Origin: Cyanobacteriota bacterium
Lineage (GTDB): Bacteria; Cyanobacteriota; Cyanobacteriia; PCC-6307; Cyanobiaceae
NCBI GenBank assembly: GCA_026389335.1
Contig: JAPLIB010000007.1
Location: forward strand, 1 to 64,000
Reading direction: 5' to 3'
DNA: 64,000 nucleotides
Shown: piece by piece, positions 56,126 through 64,000 of the stretch
How positions within the stretch are numbered: the stretch's first letter is position 1
Layout: every line of letters begins with the position of its first letter
Position numbers and translations under genes: made by a program
The notes under the pieces: generated by a model
Databases searched by the model: none
Told to the model about the DNA's origin: nothing
What the model saw: only the letters and a program-made list of their open reading frames with translations

Positions 56126-56199
56126 GAGCCTGCTGAACACTGGGGTGCCGGTTGACGAAGGGGCGATCGAGCCGGGTCGAGACCGATTTGCAGCGGTTT
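56125..56199 (-). repeat. Short dispersed repeat family, copy B (~75 bp)
   Basis: This copy fills the whole gap between the convergent stops of cobH (56123-56125) and mutS (56201-56203). On the minus strand it starts near ACCGCTGCAAATCGG, contains GCCCCTTCGTCAACCGGC and ends CCCAGTGTTCAGCAGGCTCT. That end is an imperfect inverted repeat of the left end. It aligns with copies at 29209 and 49425. Confidence 0.65.
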
Positions 56200-56200
56200 C

Positions 56201-59200
56201 CTACGCCGTCAGTCCCACCGCCACATGGCTGTTGGCTTCAATGCGGCCGAGCACCTGGCGGGCCCGCAGCACCACGGCGGCGGGGACCCCCGCCAACCGG
56301 GCCGCTTCGATGCCATAGCTGCGGCTGGCGCCGCCGCGAGTCACCCGATGCAGGAACACCAGGTCGTCGCCGGTTTCCGCCACCAGCACCTGGGCGTTGT
56401 CGACGTTGGGCAACAGCTCGGCCAGTTCATTGAGTTCGTGGTAGTGGGTGGCGAAGATCGTGCGGGCGCCGATGGTGCTGGCCAGATGCTCCGCCACGGC
56501 CCAGGCGATCGAGAGGCCGTCGAAGGTGGCGGTGCCGCGGCCGATCTCATCGAGCAGCACCAGCGAGCGCTCGCTGGCGTGGTGCAGGATGTTGGCGGTT
56601 TCGGTCATCTCCACCATGAAGGTGGACTGGCCGCTGGCCAGGTCGTCGACGGCGCCGACCCGGGTGAAGATGCGATCGGCGATGCCGAGGCGGGCGGAGC
56701 GGGCCGGAATCCAGCTGCCGATCTGGGCCATCAGCTGCAGCAGGCCTGTCTGGCGCAGGTAGCAGCTCTTGCCGCTGGCATTGGGGCCGGTGAGTACCAG
56801 CAGATCGGGTGCGGTTGGGCTGTCGTCGAGGCCGGCAGAGGGGGAGGCGAGCTCCGCCTCGCTGTCGGCGGGCAAGCCGCTGGCGACGACCCGGTCTGGC
56901 TTGCTGGATGGGTCCGTGCTGTCGGGCCGATCAGTTCCAGCGGATCCTTCCCTGATGATCCGCTCAGTGCCGGCCAGCAGGCCCTCGGTGGCGGGCCTGT
57001 CAGTTGCGGCAGGGACTCGGGCTCGAGCGTGGCTGCGGGGCCGGGGGACGCCGCCGCCCAGGGCCAGATCGTTGGCGGTGAAGGCTTCCTCCACCAGCAG
57101 CTGCTCCACCACCGGATGGCGGCCGGCCTCAAGGCGCAGCTCGCGGCCCGCCACCAGTTCAGGCCGGCAATAGCCGCCGGTGGCGGCCACTTCGGCCAGG
57201 GAGGCGAGGGCATCGAGTTCGGCCACGAGCCGGGCGGCGGTGCGGATCGGGGCGGCCTGCAGCCCCACCCTGGCCCGCAGGTTGGTGAACAGCTCGTATT
57301 CCCGCTGGGCGGCCCGAGCCCGCAGCTGCAGGATCTGCCCCTCCCGGCCTTTGAGGGCCGGCGTCACGAAGCGTTCCTCGTTGGCGAGGGTCTGGCGGCG
57401 GATCCAGTGCTCCGGCACGGCGCTGGCGCGGGCGCGGCTCACGGCCAGGAAATAGCCGAAGGTGCGGTGGTACTGGAGTCGCAGGTTGGTGTTGCCGCTG
57501 GTCTGGCGTTCCAGGGCTTCCTGTTCGGCCAGCCAGTGGTCCTGGTCGTCGAGCTGATTGCGCAGGCCATCGAGCACCGCATCCACTCCGTTGTGGATCA
57601 GACCGCCTTCGCTGAGGCTCAGCGGTGGTGCCTCCAGAAGCTGATGGCGCAGTTCCGCCGCCAGGGCGGCCAGCTGCGGCCAGGGCTGTCCCAGGGCTTG
57701 CAGCGGTTCGCTCTGGGCGTCGCGCACCAGGGTGGCCAGCTGCGGTAGCCGCTCCAGGCCATCGGCGAGGGCCACCAGATCGCGGGCGGAGGCGCTGCCG
57801 GCTCCGGCCCGGCCGGCCAACCGTTCCAGATCGCCCATCGGTCGCAGCAGCCGGCGCAGGGCCAGGCGCAGGGGGCGATGTGCCACCAGTTCGCTCACCC
57901 CGTTCTGGCGGGTCAGGATCGCGGGCCGCGCCACCAGGGGCGCCTCGATCCAGCGCCGCAGACAACGGCCGCCCATGGCGGTGGCGGTGCGATCCAGGGC
58001 CCAGAGCAGGGAGCCGTGCAGGGCGCCCCCCAGCTGGGTGCGGGTGAGTTCCAGGTTGCGGCGGGTCTGGGCGTCGAGCACCAGCTGGTCGCCGGCGTGC
58101 CAGACGGTGGGCATGTCCAGGGGGATCGGCGGCCTGTCGACGTCGCCGGGCTGGGTGGCGTCGAGGTAGGCCAGCAGGCCGCCGGCCGCCCGCAGCGCCA
58201 GGGGCGCCTCGCCCAGGCCCAGGCCATCAAGGCTGGCGAGGCGAAAGCGTTCCAGCAGCCGGGCCCGGGCCTGGGGGGTTTCGAACGGGGTGCGCGGCTG
58301 GGGGGTGAGCCGGCGGCTGTCCGGACACCAGGCCGGCGTCGGGTCTCCCGGTTCGCTCGGAGTGGGCCAGATCACCTCGGCCGCCTCCATCTGCAGCAGT
58401 TCCTGGTGCAGGGCGGCGCTGCCGTCGCGCTCGGTGACGCGGAACTCGCCGGTGCTGACATCGGCGACGGCCAGGCCCCAGCGGCCGCTGCTGCCGTCGT
58501 GGGCGAGCACCACGGCGCAGAGCCAGTTGTTGCGGCGGGCGGCCAGCATCCCCTCCTCGAGCACGGTGCCAGGGGTGAGCACGCGGGTGATGTCGCGGCG
58601 CAGCAGGGCCCCTTTGGCGGGGGTGGTTTCCAGTTGGTCACAGAGGGCCACGCAGAGGCCGCGGCGCACCAGTTCGCCGCAGTAGCGCTCCGCTGCGTGA
58701 TGGGGGATGCCCGCCATCGGCACCCGGCCGATGGCCTTGCCCGCCTCCTTGCCGGTGAGGGTGAGCTCCAGCAGCCGCGACAGCAGGATCGCGTCTTCGA
58801 AGAAGAACTCGTAGAAGTCGCCGAGGCGATAGAGCAGCACTCGCTCCGGGTGGGCCGCTTTGAGCTCCACGTAGTGGCGCAGCACCGGCGACAGGGCGGC
58901 TGGATCGACCAGGCTGTGATGGTGCCAGCGGGGCAGGTCGGAGTCGAGCGCGCTGCCGTCCTGGTTCTCAGGATCTGGGGTGCCCGCTCCCGCTTCCGCT
59001 CCCGTGGTGGTGGTGGTGGAGTCCTCGTCGTCGTCAGCGGTTGGCTGGGGAGCAGGGTCCGTCGCCGGGTGCTCCCGGGCACTGTCTTGGCGCGGCCGCG
59101 GCCGCGCGGCGGCATCGGCGCTCAAGCGCTCGTCATCGAATCCGTGGGCGGCATCGCCCTCGCTCCCGGTCGAGTCCGGTGCCTGCGCAGGCGGCGTTGG

Positions 59201-59317
59201 CGCCGGCAACCCCAGAGCGGCCACCAGGGAGAGCTGTTGCGCGGCCGCAGGGGCCTGGGCCGCCGAGCGCGCCGCCATGACACTGGGGATGGGGTTGCCC
59301 ATCTTAAGGGCCACCAT
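56201..59317 (-). CDS. mutS: DNA mismatch repair protein MutS, long variant
   Basis: MutS1 recognises mismatches and activates repair. Domain I begins near residue 150 ([35 protein letters not shown]). The ATPase has Walker [59 protein letters not shown] and FATHYHEL. At 1038 aa it exceeds the usual ~850-900 for two reasons: a ~150-residue Ala/Pro/acidic N-terminal extension, and a ~75-residue Arg/Ser/Asp-rich insertion just before Walker A. A later ATG at 59302 is possible. Convergent with cobH. Confidence 0.94.
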   Translation of the reverse strand: MVALKMGNPIPSVMAARSAAQAPAAAQQLSLVAALGLPAPTPPAQAPDSTGSEGDAAHGFDDERLSADAAARPRPRQDSAREHPATDPAPQPTADDDEDSTTTTTGAEAGAGTPDPENQDGSALDSDLPRWHHHSLVDPAALSPVLRHYVELKAAHPERVLLYRLGDFYEFFFEDAILLSRLLELTLTGKEAGKAIGRVPMAGIPHHAAERYCGELVRRGLCVALCDQLETTPAKGALLRRDITRVLTPGTVLEEGMLAARRNNWLCAVVLAHDGSSGRWGLAVADVSTGEFRVTERDGSAALHQELLQMEAAEVIWPTPSEPGDPTPAWCPDSRRLTPQPRTPFETPQARARLLERFRLASLDGLGLGEAPLALRAAGGLLAYLDATQPGDVDRPPIPLDMPTVWHAGDQLVLDAQTRRNLELTRTQLGGALHGSLLWALDRTATAMGGRCLRRWIEAPLVARPAILTRQNGVSELVAHRPLRLALRRLLRPMGDLERLAGRAGAGSASARDLVALADGLERLPQLATLVRDAQSEPLQALGQPWPQLAALAAELRHQLLEAPPLSLSEGGLIHNGVDAVLDGLRNQLDDQDHWLAEQEALERQTSGNTNLRLQYHRTFGYFLAVSRARASAVPEHWIRRQTLANEERFVTPALKGREGQILQLRARAAQREYELFTNLRARVGLQAAPIRTAARLVAELDALASLAEVAATGGYCRPELVAGRELRLEAGRHPVVEQLLVEEAFTANDLALGGGVPRPRSHARARVPAATDRPATEGLLAGTERIIREGSAGTDRPDSTDPSSKPDRVVASGLPADSEAELASPSAGLDDSPTAPDLLVLTGPNASGKSCYLRQTGLLQLMAQIGSWIPARSARLGIADRIFTRVGAVDDLASGQSTFMVEMTETANILHHASERSLVLLDEIGRGTATFDGLSIAWAVAEHLASTIGARTIFATHYHELNELAELLPNVDNAQVLVAETGDDLVFLHRVTRGGASRSYGIEAARLAGVPAAVVLRARQVLGRIEANSHVAVGLTA

Positions 59318-59753
59318 TGGTGGTGCCCCCGGCGCGGCAGGCTTCGATGATCCCGGCCGTCAACCCCCCGGGCGCTCAACCCTCTGGGTTCTGAGCCGCT
59401 TCCGGCTGGGCGGTGCCTGGGCGGGATGGGGCGGTGGCAACTTCTGGAGGGTCCAGATTCCCGTGGGGCAAGCGATGCATCGCCTGGGGGCTGCCGAGGC
59501 TTGGGAGAGTCTGAGCTGTGGAGCCCGAGGGCGACATGGTGATCGTCGCTTTCGGGTCGGCCGTCCCCGGACTTCGGCTCGGCCTGCCTGTCGCCAACAA
59601 GGTGCTGGCGGCGAGGGCGGTTCGCCGCGGTGTCGGTTTCGCGCGCGCCTACCCCACAACTTGTGAAGGATGGCGCCCGTCTGGGCCGGCGGCGCGGGGC
59701 GCTCGTGTGAGAATCCGCCCACTGCCTGATATGGCCGGCGAGCCCCTTCACCC
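59318..59753. other. Intergenic region between mutS and psbZ
   Basis: This 436-bp gap has no confident gene. A minus-strand frame at 59376-59537 (53 codons from ATG) reads SPSGSTAQTLPSLGSPQAMH then RLPHGNLDPPEVATAPSRPG. It has mostly G/C third positions and might be a small protein, at low confidence. TGAGAAT about 45 bp upstream of psbZ is a possible -10 element. Confidence 0.35.
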
Positions 59754-59942
59754 ATGCAGATCCTCAACACCCTCACCGTTCTGGCCCTGGTGGTGATGTC
59801 TTTTGCCCTGATTGTGGCGGTACCGGTGCTTTACGCCAGCAGTGAGGACAGCGGCCGCTCCAACCGGCTGATCCTGATCGGCAGCGCCGCCTGGGTGGCC
59901 CTGGTGCTGCTCAACTGGGGCATGAGCTTCTTCGTGGTCTGA
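59754..59942 (+). CDS. psbZ: Photosystem II protein PsbZ
   Basis: The 62-residue PsbZ (Ycf9) is complete. It has two membrane helices ([20 protein letters not shown] and [20 protein letters not shown]) joined by [12 protein letters not shown]. It sits at the edge of the PSII core and stabilises its contact with CP43 and antenna. It is followed after 4 bp by ribH, so both may share the psbZ transcript. Confidence 0.97.
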   Translation: MQILNTLTVLALVVMSFALIVAVPVLYASSEDSGRSNRLILIGSAAWVALVLLNWGMSFFVV

Positions 59943-59946
59943 ATCC

Positions 59947-60426
59947 TTGACGGTTTTCGAAGGTCGCTTCACCGACACGGCTGGTCTGAAGATCGCCGTG
60001 ATCGTGGCCCGTTTCAACGATCTGGTCACCGGCAAATTGCTGAGTGCCTGCCTGGATTGCCTGTCCCGCCACGGCATCGATACCGCCGCCGACAGCGCCC
60101 AGCTGGATGTGGCCTGGGTGCCGGGCAGCTTTGAAATCCCGCTGGTGGCCCAGCGCCTGGCGTCCAGTGGTCGCTACCAGGTGGTGATCACGCTTGGCGC
60201 CGTGATCCGCGGCGATACCCCCCATTTTGATGTGGTGGTGGCGGAGGTGAGCAAGGGTGTGGCGGCCGTGGCCCGCGACACCGGTGTGCCGGTGATCTTC
60301 GGCGTCCTTACCACGGATACGCTGCAACAAGCCCTGGAACGGGCTGGAATCAAGAGTAATCTGGGCTGGAATTATGGGCTGCAAGCTCTGGAGATGGGCA
60401 GCCTGATGGCGGCGATTCCAGGCTGA
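59947..60426 (+). CDS. ribH: 6,7-dimethyl-8-ribityllumazine synthase
   Basis: RibH (159 aa) makes the lumazine precursor of riboflavin. [60 protein letters not shown] (catalytic His region) and [20 protein letters not shown] are diagnostic. The start is TTG 59947, 4 bp after the psbZ stop. Complete. Confidence 0.97.
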   Translation: MTVFEGRFTDTAGLKIAVIVARFNDLVTGKLLSACLDCLSRHGIDTAADSAQLDVAWVPGSFEIPLVAQRLASSGRYQVVITLGAVIRGDTPHFDVVVAEVSKGVAAVARDTGVPVIFGVLTTDTLQQALERAGIKSNLGWNYGLQALEMGSLMAAIPG

Positions 60427-60488
60427 CTTCCTCCGGGGAGATGTCTCGTTGCGGACGCACGCCCCCATGCCCTGATACTGGAGATCGA

Positions 60489-61592
60489 GTGAGCTGGCAG
60501 CGGCCACGCCAAGTTATTGCCCTCTGTGCGCTGGTTGATCTGCTGGGCTTGGTGCTGGTTGCCGCGCTCGTCGATCTGCGCTTTGCCACCCACCTGCTGG
60601 CTCATCCTGAGTGGCTGGTTCCCTTTGGCATCGCCTATGTGATGTTCAGCTGGCTGTTCGGCAGTTACACCCTGCTGCGCTTGCCTCGGCTGAGCCTGGT
60701 GCCGGTGCTGGTGCGTCTGGGCTGTTCAGCCCTGGCGACGATGCTGGCGGTGGTGCTGGCGTTCTGGCTGCTGAATCTGCCCGTCACCTTCACCCTCGGC
60801 CATCGCCGTGTTCAGGCGGCTCTGTTGTTGGGGATGACGGTGTGGGCCCTGCTGGTCCGCCTGCAGTTGCGTCACCAGGTGAGCCGTCACCAAACCCCGT
60901 TTCCCTCCAGTCTGGAGATGGCGGAGCAGCGGCAACAGCGCCTGCTGCCCGACCAGTTGCCCGAGGATGCGCTCAGTGTGGCCGATGTGCCCTGGACCAA
61001 TGCGCTCAGTGTTGAGCGTCAGCTCAAACGCGCTGCTGATGTGACGGTGGCGCTGGGGTTGCTGTTGATCACTTCGCCCTTGATGGCGTTGGTGGCCCTG
61101 CTGATCTGGCTTGAGGATCGGGGGCCGGTAATCTATACCCAGGCTCGCAGTGGCTGGATGGGTCAGACCTTCCAACTCTATAAATTGCGCACCATGCAGC
61201 AAAGCGATACGGCAGCCAAGGCGAACTGGACGTTGCCGGGCGATCAGCGCATCACGCTCGTGGGCTGGTTCCTGCGCCGTGTGCGAATTGATGAACTTCC
61301 CCAGTTGTTTAATGTACTTCGGGGGGACATGAGCCTGATCGGCCCACGTCCCGAGCGCCCCGAACTTGAAACCGAACTGGAAGCGGGGATTCGCCACTAC
61401 CGCAAGCGCCATTGGATGCTGCCTGGCCTGAGTGGTTGGGCCCAGGTGAATGCACCCTATGCGGGCAGTCTTGAGGAGGCGGAGCTCAAGCTCAGCTATG
61501 ACCTCTATTACTTGCGTCATTGGAGCACAGGTTTCGATCTGTTGATCTTGATCAAGACGATCAAGACAGTCCTCAAGGCGCGGGGGCGTTGA
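60489..61592 (+). CDS. Polyprenyl-phosphate sugar phosphotransferase (WcaJ/Bac_transf type)
   Basis: From GTG 60489, 367 aa. Four N-terminal membrane helices (e.g. VIALCALVDLLGLVLVAALV, LATMLAVVLAFWLLNLPVTF) precede a fifth reentrant segment and the catalytic domain: KRAADVTVALGLLLITSPLM, FQLYKLRTM, RRVRIDELPQLFNVLRGDMS, LIGPRPERPELE and LPGLSGWAQVN. Such enzymes place the first sugar phosphate on undecaprenyl phosphate to start exopolysaccharide or O-antigen repeats. It opens the glycan gene cluster at the right end of the window. Confidence 0.9.
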   Translation: MSWQRPRQVIALCALVDLLGLVLVAALVDLRFATHLLAHPEWLVPFGIAYVMFSWLFGSYTLLRLPRLSLVPVLVRLGCSALATMLAVVLAFWLLNLPVTFTLGHRRVQAALLLGMTVWALLVRLQLRHQVSRHQTPFPSSLEMAEQRQQRLLPDQLPEDALSVADVPWTNALSVERQLKRAADVTVALGLLLITSPLMALVALLIWLEDRGPVIYTQARSGWMGQTFQLYKLRTMQQSDTAAKANWTLPGDQRITLVGWFLRRVRIDELPQLFNVLRGDMSLIGPRPERPELETELEAGIRHYRKRHWMLPGLSGWAQVNAPYAGSLEEAELKLSYDLYYLRHWSTGFDLLILIKTIKTVLKARGR

Positions 61593-61683
61593 GCCCTGCC
61601 AGCGGCGATGGCAGGATGGCCCTCTCACCTGATGGTTGTGGCTTGACGGTGGAGATGGCCAGCGGCAGGGGCGAATTCCGCAG

Positions 61684-62490
61684 ATGATGCAGAAGAAGGA
61701 GTCGAAGCCTCGGCAATTGCTGTTGATCCTGGTGGCTTTTCATCCACCTGAGGCCCATGTGCAAACCTTGCGCACTTGTCTGGCTGCGCTGCCTGAGGCA
61801 ATTGGCTATGCCGTAGCTGTGAATGACCATCGTGCCGGTGAACCGGTGGATGGCTTGCGGGACGGGGCCGATCTGTTCCTGCCCTGTGCGCACAACCTCG
61901 GCTACGGCCGCGCCATCAACAGGCTGGTGGCTGCCCTGGACGGTGCTGCGCCGCAGTGGCTGGGCGCCCTGAATACGGATCTGAGCTGGAACCCCGGCAC
62001 GTTTGAAATACTGCTGGACTGGCTCGGTCGTCATCCTGAGGTGGTCTTGGCGGTGCCGGAGATCCAGGATCCCGAAGGCAGGCCCCAGCTCCTCTGCAAG
62101 CGGGATCCGAGCCTGCTGGCCCTGATTAGCCGCCGCTTCCTGCCCGAGGCGATTAAGCCACGGTGGTTGCGTCGCTATGACTCCCGTTTTCAGATGGCCG
62201 AGCAGGATCTAATGCAACCGCTCGATGTGCCCTATCTCAGCGGTTGCTGCATGCTGATGCGTTACCGGGCTTTCGAGGCGGTGGGCGGATTTGATCAGCG
62301 CTTCTTTCTTTATCTCGAAGATGCCGACATCAGCCGCAGCCTGCGGGGGCTGGGTCGCTGTCTTCATCTACCGGTGGCGGCGGTTCGCCATCACTGGTGC
62401 CGCGGTAATCACCACTCGCTTTGGCTCACGCTGGTGAACATTCAGAGTGTGTGGATCTATTTCCGCAAGTGGGGCTGGCGCTGGCGGTGA
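61684..62490 (+). CDS. Family 2 glycosyltransferase (rhamnosyltransferase-like)
   Basis: From ATG 61684, 268 aa. QLLLILVAFHPPEAHVQTLR, NLGYGRAINRLVAAL, GALNTDLSWNPGTFEILLDW (donor-site DxD-like), LSGCCMLMRYRAFEAVGGFD and RFFLYLEDADISRSLRGLGR are typical of GT2 enzymes that extend lipopolysaccharide or exopolysaccharide chains. No membrane span, so it acts at the cytosolic face. It lies about 90 bp after the phosphotransferase gene and probably works in the same pathway. Confidence 0.87.
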   Translation: MMQKKESKPRQLLLILVAFHPPEAHVQTLRTCLAALPEAIGYAVAVNDHRAGEPVDGLRDGADLFLPCAHNLGYGRAINRLVAALDGAAPQWLGALNTDLSWNPGTFEILLDWLGRHPEVVLAVPEIQDPEGRPQLLCKRDPSLLALISRRFLPEAIKPRWLRRYDSRFQMAEQDLMQPLDVPYLSGCCMLMRYRAFEAVGGFDQRFFLYLEDADISRSLRGLGRCLHLPVAAVRHHWCRGNHHSLWLTLVNIQSVWIYFRKWGWRWR

Positions 62491-62579
62491 GGGCGTCGGG
62501 ATGCCTGTCGCGACAGGCCTGGCTGGTTCGAGGCGCTGTCGCCAAGACGGGGAAATGGCGGAGAGTGGCCCTGTGCGGC

Positions 62580-63446
62580 TCAGGTGGCGCTGCGGGTGGT
62601 CGCCAGCCCCTCGGCTTCCTGCCGCTGGCTGGACGGACCCCAGTGCCATTGCACAGTTTCAGCCCGTTCCAGCAGGGGGATGGCATGGGATGGCAGGTTG
62701 GCGGGACACAGGCTCGCCAGCACCTGCTCGAGCTCTGGGGCCGTGGCGCTGTCGCCAGCATGGCGGGTGGCTGGCCCCCGTCGGCGGTAGCCGAAGGTGG
62801 CGAAATCCTGGGCGTAGAGGTGATGGGCGATGTCCACTTCGGCCTGGGAGAGGGCTGGGGCGATCGGGGCCGAGGCGAAGGGACGATTGCGCAGGCTGGC
62901 CTGGGCCAGCTCCCGCATCTCCAGCGGCAGATTGAGCTGGCTGGCCAGCTGTTGGAAATCATCGGCGAGGCTCTCGCAGCGCAACAGCTGATCCACCATC
63001 GGTGTCGGACCGAGGTGGGTGAACCAGGTCATCGGCAGCGAGTGGATGAAGCGGGGATCGCGCTGGCTGTGGCCCAGGGGCAGTTGGCTGAAGTAATGCC
63101 AGCGCATTTCGGCTGTGATTCCAGGCCCGTTGATGATGGCTTCATCCGCGCGGGAGCGCTGGCGAAAGTATTCGTTGGCAGCAGATCCCAGGCGTTCATA
63201 GGGATCTCTCACGGCGGCGATGACGGTATAGCGCTCGAGCCACTGGTAGGCCGGCCAGTGAATCAAGTCTGCCATCGGCAGATGGGCCAGATCGACGTGG
63301 CGATGTAGGATTTGGCTGTAGCTGAAATTGAACAGTTCCTCGCTGCTTTGGGCTGGCGCTCCAAGCAGCAGAATCTCTCTGAGTTCTTTGCCGGCGCACT
63401 TCGGCACATGCAGGAAGACCAGTTCAAGGTCGTGACGAATGATCAT
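62580..63446 (-). CDS. Sulfotransferase-family protein
   Basis: A 288-residue protein with a PAPS-binding 5'-phosphosulfate loop near the start (LVFLHVPKCAGKELREILLL), followed by VIAAVRDPYERLGSAANEYF, which matches the 3'-phosphate-binding block of the Sulfotransfer_2 family. WFTHLGPTPMVDQLLRCESL and DDFQQLASQLNLPL follow the family pattern. The C-terminal ~60 residues are variable. In this context it may sulfate a surface glycan. It is convergent with the GT2 gene and lies 6 bp downstream of the partial galactosyltransferase-like gene. Confidence 0.82.
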   Translation of the reverse strand: MIIRHDLELVFLHVPKCAGKELREILLLGAPAQSSEELFNFSYSQILHRHVDLAHLPMADLIHWPAYQWLERYTVIAAVRDPYERLGSAANEYFRQRSRADEAIINGPGITAEMRWHYFSQLPLGHSQRDPRFIHSLPMTWFTHLGPTPMVDQLLRCESLADDFQQLASQLNLPLEMRELAQASLRNRPFASAPIAPALSQAEVDIAHHLYAQDFATFGYRRRGPATRHAGDSATAPELEQVLASLCPANLPSHAIPLLERAETVQWHWGPSSQRQEAEGLATTRSAT

Positions 63447-63452
63447 GGTGAA

Positions 63453-64000
63453 TCAGCGTAAGTGATCTGGAACTTGCCATTGTCCAGCTTCGATTTCCTG
63501 TTGTCGCTCACTGCGAATTCCCAGTTGCTCCGGAGTGTTGAGCCAGTGCAGTCGGGCGGCACCAGCCTGCAGCAGCATCGAAACGCAGACGTCTTCGTAG
63601 AGCATGGATTCCACGAAGCCCCAGCTGTGTAGAGCGAAATCGCCCAGCAGGCTCACCGCTTGGCCATTGAGCAGATAGCCCGTACCGCCAGACATCCAGC
63701 GCGTTGCCCCGAGGGAGTTGAAGGGTCTGAGATTCGAGCGCGCCGACTTGCCGATATGCCAGGCCCGATCCAGATGCAGGGGTGAGGGGGTGAAGATCGG
63801 GAATCCTGCGGCGGCGGCACCAGCCACTCCCAGCGTCTCCACCAGCTGGGCGAGCGCCAGGGGGTCGTCCGGTTGGGCATCGTCATCCATTTTCAGCAGG
63901 GCCGGTGGGCTGGGCAGCAGCGACAGCACCCATTGCAGGGTGATCAGTTTGGCCGGCAGCCCTTCGTAGGCATCGTCCGCCGGCAAGCGCAGCAGCCGCC
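63453..64000 (-). CDS. Galactosyltransferase-like protein (partial, 5' end outside window)
   Basis: The C-terminal ~180 residues are visible; the frame stays open to the right edge, so the true start is beyond 64000. DAYEGLPAKLITLQWVLSLL and LLKMDDDAQPDDPL (DxD metal motif), MSGGTGYLLNGQAVSLLG and SMLYEDVCVSMLL (E-D-V) match the beta-1,3-galactosyltransferase/GT31 pattern, more familiar from eukaryotic glycosylation. It is followed 6 bp later by the sulfotransferase gene, so the two are probably co-transcribed. Confidence 0.75.
   Translation of the reverse strand, partial: RLLRLPADDAYEGLPAKLITLQWVLSLLPSPPALLKMDDDAQPDDPLALAQLVETLGVAGAAAAGFPIFTPSPLHLDRAWHIGKSARSNLRPFNSLGATRWMSGGTGYLLNGQAVSLLGDFALHSWGFVESMLYEDVCVSMLLQAGAARLHWLNTPEQLGIRSERQQEIEAGQWQVPDHLR

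Noticed and set aside
58980-59666. Long plus-strand frame over the mutS 5' end and the mutS-psbZ gap
   Set aside because: Most of it is a shadow of mutS on the opposite strand, and the unique part lacks any family motif.

Overview
The window looks like the chromosome of a high-GC picocyanobacterium of the Cyanobium / freshwater-coastal Synechococcus type. The evidence is the gene content: psbZ, a Ycf37-like photosystem I assembly factor, a Psb35/Hlip-like small membrane protein, sqdB-sqdX (sulfolipid), mgdA (glucolipid), a thylakoid-lumen type cyclophilin, a DUF561/Ycf23 protein, cyanobacterial-type LysC with four ACT domains, and many short proteins of picocyanobacterial type. No rRNA, prophage, CRISPR array or intact insertion sequence is visible. 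There is one tRNA gene (tRNA-Gly, anticodon CCC).

Layout. 0.6-2 kb: two Phd/PIN toxin-antitoxin pairs facing each other; the second toxin is wrecked by an internal deletion. 2-9.4 kb: thiL, a lumenal cyclophilin, efp-accB, pdxA, uvrB and a small holin-like membrane protein. 9.6-17 kb: DUF561 protein, tilS, an Ala-rich protein, and the asd-dapA-rnj operon. 17.3-24.3 kb: tig-clpP-clpX, an LRAT-like protein and dnaX. 24.3-34.1 kb: mgdA, SpoIID-like lipoprotein, rpmI-rplT-ycf37, a repeat-filled non-coding stretch, thiG, Psb35-like, sqdB-sqdX. 34.1-42.5 kb: PBP2 group, guaA, cbiD, class V aminotransferase, a lipoprotein. 42.6-49.8 kb: tRNA-Gly and a run of small uncharacterised genes, a SNF2 helicase divergent from an HNH nuclease gene, and an SDR protein. 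49.9-60.4 kb: lysC, holA, a two-gene accessory insert, cobH, mutS, psbZ-ribH. 60.5-64 kb: start of a surface-glycan cluster (phosphoglycosyltransferase, GT2, sulfotransferase, galactosyltransferase-like, cut by the window end).

The most interesting system is the accessory insert at 52862-55431: a cyanophycin-synthetase-like protein with an intact-looking ATP-grasp ligase but a truncated Mur-ligase part that has lost its P-loop, followed by a SAM methyltransferase whose start codon overlaps the ligase stop (ATGA). It lies in locally lower-GC DNA between holA and cobH and looks like a peptide/amide ligase plus methyltransferase pathway derived from CphA.

The second theme is small mobile-like DNA. 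A 264-bp MITE-like element occurs twice (28832-29095 and, inverted, 39211-39473). The second copy has matching terminal inverted repeats and a CTAG target duplication, and it sits exactly on the stop codon of cbiD. A distinct ~75-bp repeat occurs three times (29209, 49425, 56125), and a five-unit 14-bp tandem array lies between two of these elements.
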